From the NCBI GenBank assembly GCA_041653995.1, contig JBAZEK010000001.1, forward strand, positions 496,001 to 560,000: a DNA stretch of 64,000 nt, written 5' to 3'. A program made the position numbers and the translations under genes. Origin of the DNA: Dehalococcoidia bacterium. GTDB taxonomy: Bacteria; Chloroflexota; Dehalococcoidia; GIF9; UBA5629. Below the pieces are notes generated by a model. The model ran no database searches and was not told where the DNA came from. It was given only the letters and a program-made list of their open reading frames with translations. Positions 33,981 to 42,984 of the stretch are shown one piece after another; the first letter of the stretch is position 1, and each line of letters begins with the position of its first letter.

Positions 33981-34283
33981 TCAGGGTTTTGGTGTATCAG
34001 CGACAGCAGGCTTGGTAGGCTCCGGCTTTGATGACTCCGGCTCTTTGGTCGCTGTAACTTCTTTAGTGGTCTCGGGAACCTTGGCCGGCAACTGCGCTTC
34101 CGAGGGCTTCCTGCTGTCAGTGACATAAAAGCCCGATCCTTTGAAGATAATGGGAACGGGCACAAAGCGACGCTTGGCCTCGCCCTTGCACTTGGGGCAG
34201 GCCGCCACGCTGTCGTCATTGAATCCCTGCCTGAGCTCAAAACTGGTGTTGCACTTTGAGCAGCAGTATTGATATATCGGCAT
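33981..34283 (-). CDS. FmdB-family zinc-ribbon protein
   Basis: A 100-aa protein. Residues 1-45 form the FmdB zinc ribbon (MPIYQYCCSKC, then CPKC) and the rest is a low-complexity Pro/Lys/Glu/Ala tail. The role is likely regulatory or chaperone-like. A sigma-70 promoter and a perfect CIRCE element lie just upstream, so it should be under HrcA heat-shock repression. Such placement is unusual; CIRCE normally precedes groESL or dnaK operons. Confidence 0.85.
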   Translation of the reverse strand: MPIYQYCCSKCNTSFELRQGFNDDSVAACPKCKGEAKRRFVPVPIIFKGSGFYVTDSRKPSEAQLPAKVPETTKEVTATKEPESSKPEPTKPAVADTPKP

Positions 34284-34316
34284 GGGTCCCTCCGGGAACT
34301 CTATCTAATCTTAAAA

Positions 34317-34343
34317 TTAGCACTCGCATTATCCGAGTGCTAA
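34317..34343. promoter_or_regulatory. CIRCE element (HrcA operator)
   Basis: TTAGCACTC (34317-34325), nine spacer bases, GAGTGCTAA (34335-34343). This matches the CIRCE consensus exactly. It starts 34 bp upstream of the FmdB-family start codon and overlaps the expected transcription start for that gene. Confidence 0.93.
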
Positions 34344-34349
34344 TTACAT

Positions 34350-34378
34350 ATTGTAATTGCCTTTGTCATTACAGTCAA
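34350..34378 (-). promoter_or_regulatory. Sigma-70-type promoter of the FmdB gene
   Basis: Read on the minus strand: TTGACT (34373-34378), 17-nt spacer, TACAAT (34350-34355). The CIRCE element follows the -10 directly, so bound HrcA would block initiation. Confidence 0.8.
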
Positions 34379-34452
34379 GTATACATTTTACCATTGTGCC
34401 GATAGTATAATTATGATAAGCTATTTCGATTTTGCCACGGCAGGGCAGTAGT

Positions 34453-35592
34453 TTGAAGAAGTTGAGCATTAAATGGCCAAACCTTGAAGGCAGGCTTGAA
34501 GGTGAGTTAGAGAGGCGCTACCGGCTGTATACACTGCGTGATGACCGCCGGCAGGCCGCGATAGGGATAGCGCTGCTGGCATTAGTTGTCGTACTGACCA
34601 TCCCCAATGATTTCGTCTTTCCCATGGAGCCTGCCCATTTTATATTGCTCATGACTTCGCGTGCCATCTTTATTTTATACAGTATCGCTTTGATTGTTTT
34701 TCTGCGTCGAAATAGCAACCCGGCAACCTATGACAGCAGCATTTTTATCTGGGGTCTATTTGGAGTTGCCATAAATCTTCTCATTATCTTCAGCCGGCCT
34801 GCTATTTATACGGGCCACGCGATGGCAGCTGTGGTAATCCTGATTATAATCTACCTGGGTGCGCCGTTCAGACTTCTATATCGCGTCATACTTGCGCTGC
34901 TATTCACCGGTGGCTGCCTGGCATATCTGGTGGTGAACGCGCCTCAATTGACCCAGCCCTGGATCAGGGTGGAAGTTTTATCCCTGGTGTTTGTAAATGT
35001 CGTCGGATTAATCATCTCACACCATCTGTACTCCTACCGGAGAAAACAGTTCGTCACCCAGATGGCCGAAACGAAGGCAAAGGAGGAGCTCCGGCTCGCG
35101 GCATCGCGTGACAGTATGACCGGCATACTCAATCACAGGACTTTTTTCGAGCAGGGTGAGAGGGAGTTGAAGAGATTCGCGCGGTACGGAAAGGTTTTCT
35201 CGCTGATCGAGATAGACATCGATGATTTCAAGGGCATCAACGATAGCCATGGACATGTCGAGGGCGACAACGTGCTGCTCAAGCTGGTGGAACTGGTGGC
35301 TTCGCATGTCCGCCAGTCGGACGTATTCGGCCGGACGGGCGGCGACGAGTTCTGCATCCTGCTGATAGAAACGAATAAATCCGACGCGATGGATATCGCG
35401 GAGCGAATCCGTGCCACCTGTTGCGATTGCAGGTTGAGCACTGCTACTGGCACACCGATACATTTCACCGTGAGCGTGGGTCTGGTGGAATCATCAAAAG
35501 AAGATGCAGGTATCGGCCAGATGTATTCGCGGGCGGACGCCGCAATGTACAGGGCCAAAAGGGACGGGCACAATAGAGTCTGCGCAGGTTAA
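34453..35592 (+). CDS. Membrane-bound GGDEF diguanylate cyclase
   Basis: About 379 aa. Six hydrophobic helices (roughly residues 30-190) form an MASE-like sensor region and are followed by a linker and a GGDEF domain. GGDEF is at 296-300, and RQSD upstream forms the inhibitory I-site (RxxD) for product feedback. It should make cyclic di-GMP from two GTP. No EAL domain is present. The start is uncertain: no ATG precedes the first helix, and TTG 34453 with AGGG upstream is my choice over TTG 34432. It diverges from the FmdB gene. Confidence 0.85.
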   Translation: MKKLSIKWPNLEGRLEGELERRYRLYTLRDDRRQAAIGIALLALVVVLTIPNDFVFPMEPAHFILLMTSRAIFILYSIALIVFLRRNSNPATYDSSIFIWGLFGVAINLLIIFSRPAIYTGHAMAAVVILIIIYLGAPFRLLYRVILALLFTGGCLAYLVVNAPQLTQPWIRVEVLSLVFVNVVGLIISHHLYSYRRKQFVTQMAETKAKEELRLAASRDSMTGILNHRTFFEQGERELKRFARYGKVFSLIEIDIDDFKGINDSHGHVEGDNVLLKLVELVASHVRQSDVFGRTGGDEFCILLIETNKSDAMDIAERIRATCCDCRLSTATGTPIHFTVSVGLVESSKEDAGIGQMYSRADAAMYRAKRDGHNRVCAG

Positions 35593-35615
35593 GGTATACA
35601 TAATAATAACTGTCG

Positions 35616-36401
35616 CTACAACCTGATCATCTCGTTCATCGCCATCATCCTTACCTCGGTATCCGGACAGGTCTCATAGACTTTCATCACGAACGGCCTG
35701 ATGTCCACGGCCGAGGAAATGGGCGGGTAAAAATCATCCTGGTGATGCGGTATGACCAGGCGCGGCTTTAAAACACGCACATATTCCAAAGCGATGTCGC
35801 AGATCCGCGTGTTTCCCTGCAGTGGCACGAGCAGCAGGTCCAACGGTCTCGCCGACAGGCGTTTCAGTTCGTCAGCGGTCGAGCCCGCGCTGCCGAAATG
35901 GTGGATGATGTAACCGTTGATAGTGAAACGCCAGCTTAATACCTGGCCCAGTGGATAACTGCTCGAAATGCCGGTTTTGGATATACGACAGTAGCCGGAC
36001 GGACCGATGCGCCAAAGCGTACGCACAACAAGCGGGATATCGAATTTAACATGCCGGCTGAAAAAAGCCTCCGCCCGGTAGGCTCCAAAATCGATAGAAA
36101 ATCCATCGGAAGCCATGGCATGGATTCGATCCCTGTCGGCGCCGTCCCTGATCAACGTGGAGGCTGCCGTCTCAGAGCAGAATGCCTGCGATTTCCCCGC
36201 AGCCATGATGGCGGGGACTTCACTGACGTGGTCGAAGTGGCCGTGTGTTATGAATATTTGACTGGCATCCGAGATATCCTCAGGTCTCAACGTTTGCACC
36301 GGCCTGGCAAGCGCGTTGCGGGCCAGGTAAGGATCGATCAGAAAGGAAACCTCATCGGTCTCGATCTTGAAGCCGGAAGTGCCAAGCCACTGGAGTCTCA
36401 T
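35616..36401 (-). CDS. MBL-fold metal-dependent hydrolase (UlaG-like)
   Basis: About 261 aa. ITHGHFDHVSEVP is the metal-binding HxHxDH segment, HHFGSAG and PHHQDDFY provide later ligands. MRLQWLGTSGFKIETDEVSFLIDP is the typical start of the L-ascorbate-6-phosphate-lactonase-like family (LGTSGFKIETDE, FLIDPYLARN). I use ATG 36401 with GAGGT 8 nt upstream; a GTG at 36410 is in frame. The substrate is unknown. Convergent with the cyclase gene. Confidence 0.85.
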   Translation of the reverse strand: MRLQWLGTSGFKIETDEVSFLIDPYLARNALARPVQTLRPEDISDASQIFITHGHFDHVSEVPAIMAAGKSQAFCSETAASTLIRDGADRDRIHAMASDGFSIDFGAYRAEAFFSRHVKFDIPLVVRTLWRIGPSGYCRISKTGISSSYPLGQVLSWRFTINGYIIHHFGSAGSTADELKRLSARPLDLLLVPLQGNTRICDIALEYVRVLKPRLVIPHHQDDFYPPISSAVDIRPFVMKVYETCPDTEVRMMAMNEMIRL

Positions 36402-36431
36402 GTTTTCCACCTCAATAAAAAATACTGCACT

Positions 36432-36489
36432 GTAGGGGCGTTGCTTTAGCTGCGCCCGAGAACGGGCGGCCCTGAAGGCCCATCCCTAC
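36432..36489. repeat. Short interspersed repeat, copy A
   Basis: Bases 36432-36458 match the reverse complement of 44702-44728 at 26 of 27 positions (GTAGGGGCGTTGC start). The copy runs on to a closing CCCTAC at 36484-36489, so it has GTAGGG...CCCTAC ends. It lies between genes and encodes nothing. Confidence 0.65.
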
Positions 36490-36591
36490 ATCTTATCATC
36501 TACATATTAGCATCTTCACTGCTACGACAGGCTGTGCTATACTATGAAACTGCCCGGAAGGCAATATTGCATCAACCGGGAATCTCATCAG

Positions 36592-36666
<75 letters not shown>

Positions 36667-36671
36667 TTTTT

Positions 36672-37589
36672 TTATCCACCTTTAAGATAGCCGAACGCGG
36701 ATTTGGCCGCCACTGCGCCGTCGCCTACGGCGGCAGCCACCTGGCGAGCGGAGTTCCTGCGGATATCGCCCACGGCATAGAGACCGGGGACCGGCGTGCG
36801 CATCAACTCATCAGTGGGAATGTTACCCACCTCATCGAGATCGATTATTCCGCGGAAGGGGTCGCTGTTGGGGATCAGCCCGATGGCCACGAAGACTCCC
36901 GAGACCTCAAGCTTTGATGTGACTCCGGTTTTTACATCTTTCAATACAAGGTTGCTCAATTTTTCCTCACCTTCTAATTGAACAACAATGCTGTTCCATA
37001 CAAACTCGATTTTCGCAACAGCCATGGCAGCTTTCTGAACCACCTGACTGGCACGGAGCTGGTCCCGCCTGTGGATAACGTAAACGCGCCTTGCATGCTG
37101 GCTCAGCTCAAGGGCATCCGATACGGCCGTATCGCCGCCGCCGACCACAGCCACGTCCTTGTCCCTGAAAAGGAACCCGTCGCAGGTGGCGCAGTAGGAT
37201 ATTCCACGGCCCGTTAACCTCTCCTCATCCTCAAGGCCCATCTTGCGATAGTTGGAACCGGAGGCTATGACCACCACACCGGACAGGAGGTCGCCGTCGT
37301 CAGTGACGGTTTTAAATAGTTTTTCTTCTCGCTTGAGCCCGCTTACCTCGGCTGTTGTGAAATTCAGGCCGAACTTGGCGGCCTGTTCCTGCATCAACTG
37401 ACCCAGATCCATGCCCGAAATGCCGTTGGGAAACCCGGGGTAGTTCTCAACGCGGCCGGCATTGACGATCTGCCCTCCGGGCAGACCGCGCTCCACCAGC
37501 AGCGTATTGAGCCCGTACCTGGATAGATAAAGTCCGGCGGTCAAACCGGCGGGACCTCCACCGATGACAACGGCTTCGTACTCTTTCAT
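36672..37589 (-). CDS. trxB: Thioredoxin reductase
   Basis: About 305 aa. FAD loop GGGPAGLTAGLYLS, redox pair in YCATCDGFLF (CATC), NADPH loop GGGDTAVSDALEL, and C-terminal FAD motif YAVGDIRR. It reduces thioredoxin with NADPH. I use the second of two adjacent ATG codons (37589) because GGGAGGG then lies about 5 nt upstream. The gene starts 39 nt downstream of the xer gene stop on the same strand. Confidence 0.93.
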   Translation of the reverse strand: MKEYEAVVIGGGPAGLTAGLYLSRYGLNTLLVERGLPGGQIVNAGRVENYPGFPNGISGMDLGQLMQEQAAKFGLNFTTAEVSGLKREEKLFKTVTDDGDLLSGVVVIASGSNYRKMGLEDEERLTGRGISYCATCDGFLFRDKDVAVVGGGDTAVSDALELSQHARRVYVIHRRDQLRASQVVQKAAMAVAKIEFVWNSIVVQLEGEEKLSNLVLKDVKTGVTSKLEVSGVFVAIGLIPNSDPFRGIIDLDEVGNIPTDELMRTPVPGLYAVGDIRRNSARQVAAAVGDGAVAAKSAFGYLKGG

Positions 37590-37628
37590 CATACCCTCCC
37601 TGGCAGTCAAGTGATTGACATAATGTAT

Positions 37629-38573
37629 TTACTTGCGGCTGTGGTACTTACGATAGACTTCCTTGAGGTGCTTGTTGGTGACATGGGTATAAACCTGGGT
37701 GGTGCGGATGCTCTCATGGCCCAGCATCTCCTGGACCGACCTCAGATCAGCGCCCTGGATAAGCAAGTCGGTGGCAAAGGAATGCCTCAACGTGTGCGGA
37801 TGCGCATCGAAGGGCAGCCCGGCTTTCTTCGAGTACTTTTTAACGATCCGTTCCACCGACCTGGGTGTCAGGCGCATCTTTTCACCCTGCTTGATCTCAG
37901 ACCTGTCACGGCTGTAACGTATGAAAAGGGGACGGTAATCGTCCTTGCGCGCCGCCAGGTAACGCTTCAGCCATGATGCGGCGGTATCCGATATAAAGAC
38001 CAGCCTGGTCTTGTTTCCTTTGCCCTTGATACTGAACTCCTGCGTATCCAGATTTATCTGGTCGCGGTTCAATTTCGTGAGCTCGGAGACGCGCAGACCG
38101 GTGCTGAAAAACAGCTCGAGTATGACCTTGTCCCTCAACCCGATTTCGTCGGATATCTGCGGGCTGTTGAGCAGCCGGGCCAATTGGTCCGCAGTGAGAA
38201 ACTCTATGACCCGAGATTCCGTTTTGGGCAGGTCGATTTTATCGGGGTTGAGAACGGGGAGGTCGCGGCGGGTACCGAGATAGCGTAAAAATGAGCGCAA
38301 TGCGATGACATGGTAGGTCTGTGTTGCTTTCTTAAGGTGGTCGCCGTTTTTATCAATGTAATTGGCAAGGTAAAGACGGTACCTCCCGGTAAGGTCAACA
38401 TCGATATTTGAGGGCGCTAGGGGAATAGAGTTTTCCTCAATCCAGCTGAGAAAACGGGTGAGGTAATGGCGGTAGTTGCGCACCGTCAAAACCGACAGCG
38501 ACTTTTCAACGACAAGGTATTCGAGAAAATCATCGGCCAAACGGCGCAGGTCAGATCCACCTGAAACTCCCAT
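37629..38573 (-). CDS. xerC: XerC/XerD-type tyrosine recombinase
   Basis: A 314-aa recombinase with a SAM-like N-terminal domain and catalytic domain. Its signature residues are R in GLRVSEL, K in IKGKGNK, HTLRHSF, LGHESIRTT, and Y in QVYTHV. This is a complete R-K-H-R-H-Y set, unlike the element integrase, which has tryptophan at the second His. It probably resolves chromosome dimers. It is followed by trxB at 39 nt. XerC versus XerD or a single-Xer system cannot be told from sequence alone. Confidence 0.88.
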   Translation of the reverse strand: MGVSGGSDLRRLADDFLEYLVVEKSLSVLTVRNYRHYLTRFLSWIEENSIPLAPSNIDVDLTGRYRLYLANYIDKNGDHLKKATQTYHVIALRSFLRYLGTRRDLPVLNPDKIDLPKTESRVIEFLTADQLARLLNSPQISDEIGLRDKVILELFFSTGLRVSELTKLNRDQINLDTQEFSIKGKGNKTRLVFISDTAASWLKRYLAARKDDYRPLFIRYSRDRSEIKQGEKMRLTPRSVERIVKKYSKKAGLPFDAHPHTLRHSFATDLLIQGADLRSVQEMLGHESIRTTQVYTHVTNKHLKEVYRKYHSRK

Positions 38574-38657
38574 GACCTAATTATAGTAGATACAGTCTAT
38601 GTCGTAAAAGGTACAGTGTGCGACATGGCAACCGGCTGAAAACACGGCAAGGGGGTC

Positions 38658-39542
38658 TCAATCGATACCGAGCTCTCGGATGACCTCCTGGCTTTGTTTT
38701 CCCAGCCCGCTGATCTCGAACTCCACCTTATCGCCCGGCTTGAGCCAGCAATCTTCGCCCCAGGATTTGGCATTTCCCGGCGGCGACCCGAGCAGAACGA
38801 CGTCCCCCGGGTAAAGCGTGAAAAATTTAGAAAGGTAAATGATTATGCCCGCCGGGCTATGTATATAGTCGCTGGTGTTAAAATCCTGCCGGACTGCCCC
38901 GTTTACCGTTAAAACCGCATGCAGACGGCACGGGTCCTCAACCTCATCCGCTGTCACTAAAAACGGCCCCAGGGGTGCAAAATTATCGAAACTCTTGCCC
39001 TTTGTGTATTGTTTATCATGGGTCTCGAACTGCCAGTAGCGCTCCGACAGGTCCTGGCCGCACATGTATCCCAAGATGTGGCCCTCTGCCTGTCCGGCAG
39101 TGAGATACTTGCCCTTTTTTCCGATGACCAGCGTCAGCTCCCCTTCCCAGTCCAATTTACGAATATATCGGTTATGTAAAATCGAATCGTTGGGACCGCA
39201 CACCGAGCTGTTGGCCTTTAGAAATACAACCGGCTCGGATTCCTCCGTAAGCTTATGTCCCATCTGCATGGCGTGCAGCCTGGAATTCCATCCTATGCAG
39301 ATAACCTTGCCGGTGACCATCAGTGGCGGGCCCAGGCGCTCGCCTGCCGGCACCTGCGGCAGTCCGCCGTGGTCCAGATTTCTGACCCGCTCAAGCAACG
39401 CCTCGTCGCCGAGGGTCGACCTGTCCCAATCGCATACAACGCCTGAAAGGTCGCGCAGCACGCCCGAAACGTCCACAATTCCAGGCCTCTCCTTTTCCAG
39501 CGGACCGAATCGAAAGAGCTTAATGCTCCTGCCCTCCCTCAC
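38658..39542 (-). CDS. Fumarylacetoacetate hydrolase family protein
   Basis: A 294-aa protein of the FAH family. Metal-ligand blocks are WEGELTLVIGKKG (acidic E-x-E type), DLSERYWQ and a late GDVVLLGSPPG. Members hydrolyse C-C bonds of diketo acids or decarboxylate oxaloacetate-type acids. The start is unclear: GTG 39542 overlaps hflX by 23 nt. GGGAGG then lies 8 nt before an ATT at 39524, just before the conserved LFRFGP strand, so a rare ATT start is possible. Confidence 0.86.
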   Translation of the reverse strand: MREGRSIKLFRFGPLEKERPGIVDVSGVLRDLSGVVCDWDRSTLGDEALLERVRNLDHGGLPQVPAGERLGPPLMVTGKVICIGWNSRLHAMQMGHKLTEESEPVVFLKANSSVCGPNDSILHNRYIRKLDWEGELTLVIGKKGKYLTAGQAEGHILGYMCGQDLSERYWQFETHDKQYTKGKSFDNFAPLGPFLVTADEVEDPCRLHAVLTVNGAVRQDFNTSDYIHSPAGIIIYLSKFFTLYPGDVVLLGSPPGNAKSWGEDCWLKPGDKVEFEISGLGKQSQEVIRELGID

Positions 39543-40674
39543 CGACCTGATCTGCGATAAATTCCCCCATCATCGCAATCAGATTAGTTAAATTCCAGCC
39601 TTTCAGAGCTGATACCGCCATGGTGGATTCCGGCGCAGATTGAACTTCAAAATATATATTCTGAGCCTCTTCGAGACTCTCAACCATCCGGTCCATCTTG
39701 TTGATGACCGTGATCCGCGGCTTCTCATCCAGCTTCAGCTTATGTAAAATGGTCTCCACGGTATGGCTCTGATTGACCGCCTCAACGCTGGTTATATCAA
39801 CAACGTGCAGCAGCAGGTCTGCCTCGTCCAGCTCCTCCAGCGTGGCATGGAATGCGGCAACGATGAGGGGCGGCAGCTTATGTATGAAACCGACAGTATC
39901 CGTCAATAAAATATTGCGTCCGTCCGGCAGCCTGAGCCTCCTGGTAACAGGGTCCAGTGTGGAGAAAAGCTTGTTCTCGGTCACCACACCGGCCTGGCAG
40001 ATGGCGTTGAGCAAGGTGCTTTTGCCGGCATTGGTGTAACCCACCAACGCCACCAGCGGTGTGTTGGACTTCTTCCTCTGCCTGCGGTAAAGCTCGCGGT
40101 GGCGTCTAACGGCCTCAATTTGCTTATCTATGCTGCTGATGCGTTTCCTGATCAGCCTGCGGTCCGTCTCGATCTGCGATTCGCCCGGACCCCTGGTGCC
40201 GATGCCGCCCCCCAACCTTTCCAGATGGCTCCACTGTCCCTCCAGCCTGGGCAGCAGGTACTGGTGCTGGGCCAACTCGACCTGCAATTTGCCCTCACGC
40301 GTCCTGGCACTGGCGGCGAAGATATCCAGTATCAGCGCGGTCCTGTCGATCACCTTGACACCCAGCGCCTCTTCCAGGTTGCGCTGCTGCCTGGGTGCAA
40401 GCTCGTCATTGAAGATGACGGTGTCGTAATTCAATTCCTGCTTGAGCCCGATCAGCTCCTGCAATTTGCCCGAGCCGATATAATGTGTGGACGACGGCCT
40501 CTCGAGCTTCTGCGTAAGCCTCCCCACCACGTCAGCCCCGGCAGTCCGCGCAAGCTGGTTCAATTCGTCGAGGGAGCTTTCGACGGACCATCCGTCACGT
40601 CCCCTGCCCGCCTCGACTCCCACAAGCACAGCACGCTCCCTGCTTTCCTGTGTGCTATAGGTCGTCTTAGGCAT
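39520..40674 (-). CDS. hflX: GTPase HflX
   Basis: A 384-aa HflX. An N-terminal glycine-rich domain precedes the G domain with G1 VGYTNAGKSTLLNA, G3 LLTDTVGF and G4 TVINKMD. The central motif SQIETDRRLIRKRI is specific for HflX. It splits or rescues stalled 70S ribosomes. It starts 23 nt downstream of dapL on the same strand and overlaps the FAH-family gene, so it lies within a larger minus-strand run. Confidence 0.95.
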   Translation of the reverse strand: MPKTTYSTQESRERAVLVGVEAGRGRDGWSVESSLDELNQLARTAGADVVGRLTQKLERPSSTHYIGSGKLQELIGLKQELNYDTVIFNDELAPRQQRNLEEALGVKVIDRTALILDIFAASARTREGKLQVELAQHQYLLPRLEGQWSHLERLGGGIGTRGPGESQIETDRRLIRKRISSIDKQIEAVRRHRELYRRQRKKSNTPLVALVGYTNAGKSTLLNAICQAGVVTENKLFSTLDPVTRRLRLPDGRNILLTDTVGFIHKLPPLIVAAFHATLEELDEADLLLHVVDITSVEAVNQSHTVETILHKLKLDEKPRITVINKMDRMVESLEEAQNIYFEVQSAPESTMAVSALKGWNLTNLIAMMGEFIADQVGEGGQEH

Positions 40675-40697
40675 GGATGAAGATTACGGGCGGACGG

Positions 40698-41864
40698 CTA
40701 TTTCTTGAGCGTTAAAAGCCGCCGCACTCCCTCGTCGAAACGGTCATCGGGCTGCGTGATGGACAACCGTACATAGCCCTCTCCGGTCTTGCCGTAGCCC
40801 GTGCCCGGCGTAACCGCCACTGCAATGCTGTCCAACAGCTCGCTTACATACTGCACCGATGTGTAGCCCTGCGGCACCCTGGCCCAGATGTAAAATCCGG
40901 CCCTGGGCTTATTGACCTTCAGGCCGATGCGCTCCAGCGCCTCAACGATCTTGTCCCGGCGGGCCTGCAGCTTCATGTTGCGGGCAGGTATATCGCCCTG
41001 GTCACCCGTCAGTGCCTCCACAGCGGCAAGCTGAATGGCCTGGGGTATGCCCGAGTCCAGATTGGATTTGAAGCGGAAGAGTGCATCTATCATCCTGCGG
41101 TTGCCGACGGCCATGCCAATGCGCCAGCCGGTCATGTTATATGTTTTGGACAGCGAGTGAAACTCTATCCCAACTTCCTTTGCGCCCGGAATTTCCAGGA
41201 AGCTGTGGGGACGGTAACCGTCGTAGGCCACCTCGGTATAGGGCGCGTCATGGCAAACGGCTATATCGTTGGTGCGGGCGAACTTCACAACCTTCTCAAA
41301 GAAAGCGGGCTCAGCCACGGCGCCGGTGGGATTGTTGGGGTAACAGATCCACATCACCTTCGACTTCTTGAGAACTACGGCCGGTATGGCATCCAGATCG
41401 GGCAAAAAGCCGTTGCTTTCCAGCAGGGGCATATAGTGCACTTCAGCGCCGGCCAGCAGCGTGCTGACGGAGTAAACGGGATACCCCGGGTCGGGCACCA
41501 GCGCCACGTCGCCGGGGTCCAGAAGGCAGAAGGACATGTGCCCGATGCCCTCCTTGGACCCGATGAGCGGAAGCACCTCGCTGGTGGGCTCCCATTCCAG
41601 TGCTACACCGAAGCGCGTCCTGTACCAGCCGGCAATGGCCCTGCACAGCTCGGGCATGCCGAAGGTCTCGGGATAGCGGTGGTTGACCGGGTCCCGGGCC
41701 GCCCTGCACAGGCTGCTAATAATGTGCTCGGGCGTGGGTATATCCGGATCGCCGATGGCGAAACTGACGACATCCTCTCCTGCGGCGCGCTTCTCCGCGA
41801 TCTTCTTGTTGATGGCCACAAAAAGATAGGGAGGGATACGGTCCATGCGCTTCGATAGATTCAT
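40698..41864 (-). CDS. dapL: LL-diaminopimelate aminotransferase
   Basis: A 388-aa class I PLP aminotransferase. K240 in SLSKTYNMTGWR is the cofactor lysine; MDRIPPYLFVAINKKIAEK and NHRYPETFGMPELR-like segments match the DapL branch. It forms LL-diaminopimelate from tetrahydrodipicolinate and glutamate for lysine and cell-wall synthesis. The DapL route is typical of Chloroflexi and some anaerobes. It begins the run leading to hflX. Confidence 0.85.
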   Translation of the reverse strand: MNLSKRMDRIPPYLFVAINKKIAEKRAAGEDVVSFAIGDPDIPTPEHIISSLCRAARDPVNHRYPETFGMPELCRAIAGWYRTRFGVALEWEPTSEVLPLIGSKEGIGHMSFCLLDPGDVALVPDPGYPVYSVSTLLAGAEVHYMPLLESNGFLPDLDAIPAVVLKKSKVMWICYPNNPTGAVAEPAFFEKVVKFARTNDIAVCHDAPYTEVAYDGYRPHSFLEIPGAKEVGIEFHSLSKTYNMTGWRIGMAVGNRRMIDALFRFKSNLDSGIPQAIQLAAVEALTGDQGDIPARNMKLQARRDKIVEALERIGLKVNKPRAGFYIWARVPQGYTSVQYVSELLDSIAVAVTPGTGYGKTGEGYVRLSITQPDDRFDEGVRRLLTLKK

Positions 41865-41880
41865 ATGTTATTCCTTTTTG

Positions 41881-41907
41881 CGGGCGGGTTTAAAAACGCG
41901 CCCCTAC
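41881..41907. repeat. Short interspersed repeat, divergent copy
   Basis: A 27-bp segment in the gap between the propeller gene and dapL. In reverse it begins GTAGGGGCG and ends CGCCCG like the copies at 36432 and 44702, but its centre is different (about 19 of 27 match). Confidence 0.45.
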
Positions 41908-41978
41908 GTCTTAGGCTGCCCGCGGCAACGACAGAGTTTTTATAGTATATATCAACCAGGGATCGATGACTATTCGCA

Positions 41979-42941
41979 TTATGTCTGTCGATTTGTACCC
42001 AATAGTAGACCTATCCTCTCCTGTCCCTCCGAAACCGGCCAGCCGTTGCGGGCGTTGTAATACATATACCATTTTCCCTCGGACCGGCGGTACCTGACGT
42101 CGCAGGCATAGACATGGCTGCTGCGCCATCCCGTCGTAGGTTTGAGTACAGGCTCCTGCAGCAACCGCTCCCACTTTATGCCGTCCTGTGATTTCAGCAC
42201 GATAATGGCCGACCCGCTCTGTTTTTTGGCTTCATCCCAGTAGATGCCGTTCTCAAATCCCGCCAGCCCGTCATCGCATACTATGGCTTTCAACGATCCG
42301 CTGCTGAGGTTGCGCCAGGGGTCGCCTTTATCGACCTCGATAACGGGCTTGATCATCAGCTCATATGGTCCCTCGGGATGTGCCGCAGTGGCCAGCGCAA
42401 TGGAGTCCGGCTCGTTGAAGCCGCAGTCCGGTATGAGGACCAGCGACGCGCTGTAATAGAGAAAGTACCTGGCATCCCTTTTAACCAGGCAGGGATTGCT
42501 GACCGACCTGTTGTCCCCCGACCGGTGCCATTCCAGCAACGGCTTGACCAGCGATTTGGGCGGCGACCATCGCTTCAGGTCGGTGGAGCGCGAAACGGCT
42601 ATCTCCGAGTACCATTTCCAGCTTTTAACGGCGGACATGATGATGGAAAGCGGACGGTATCTCTCGTAGAAAAGATAGTGGACGCCCGCCTCGTGATAAA
42701 GGAAGGGCCGCATACCGTTTGCGATGGCGACGCCGCTGTCCTTCCACTTCACCCCGTCAGGTGAGAGGAAATGGTGTATACCCCAGATGGAATGGGCGAA
42801 GAGGTGCCAGCGCCCGTCAGGCGAGTCCTCCGGAAAGGTGAAGGTCGGATCCGCCAGTATCGGCGACAGCAATGGATGGTCTATTATGTAATCCTGCGAA
42901 TAATCGCTCCACCTGATGGACCTTATGTCTTCCAACTTCAT
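41979..42941 (-). CDS. Soluble beta-propeller glycosidase-like protein
   Basis: A 320-aa protein without signal peptide. Repeated blade motifs (DGRWHLFAHSIWGIHHF as LFAHSIWGIHHF; GVHYLFYERY; EGKWYMYYNARNGW) match five-bladed propellers of the GH43/GH32-type superfamily. D31 in ILADPTF sits where the family places its first-blade catalytic aspartate; other residues are not certain. Possible glycosidase or phosphorylase. It is related in fold to the anchored protein at 3803-5149. Confidence 0.7.
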   Translation of the reverse strand: MKLEDIRSIRWSDYSQDYIIDHPLLSPILADPTFTFPEDSPDGRWHLFAHSIWGIHHFLSPDGVKWKDSGVAIANGMRPFLYHEAGVHYLFYERYRPLSIIMSAVKSWKWYSEIAVSRSTDLKRWSPPKSLVKPLLEWHRSGDNRSVSNPCLVKRDARYFLYYSASLVLIPDCGFNEPDSIALATAAHPEGPYELMIKPVIEVDKGDPWRNLSSGSLKAIVCDDGLAGFENGIYWDEAKKQSGSAIIVLKSQDGIKWERLLQEPVLKPTTGWRSSHVYACDVRYRRSEGKWYMYYNARNGWPVSEGQERIGLLLGTNRQT

Positions 42942-42984
42942 CTCGCGCCCCCTTCATAACTTATTGCAGGCCGCCTGCTAAAAG

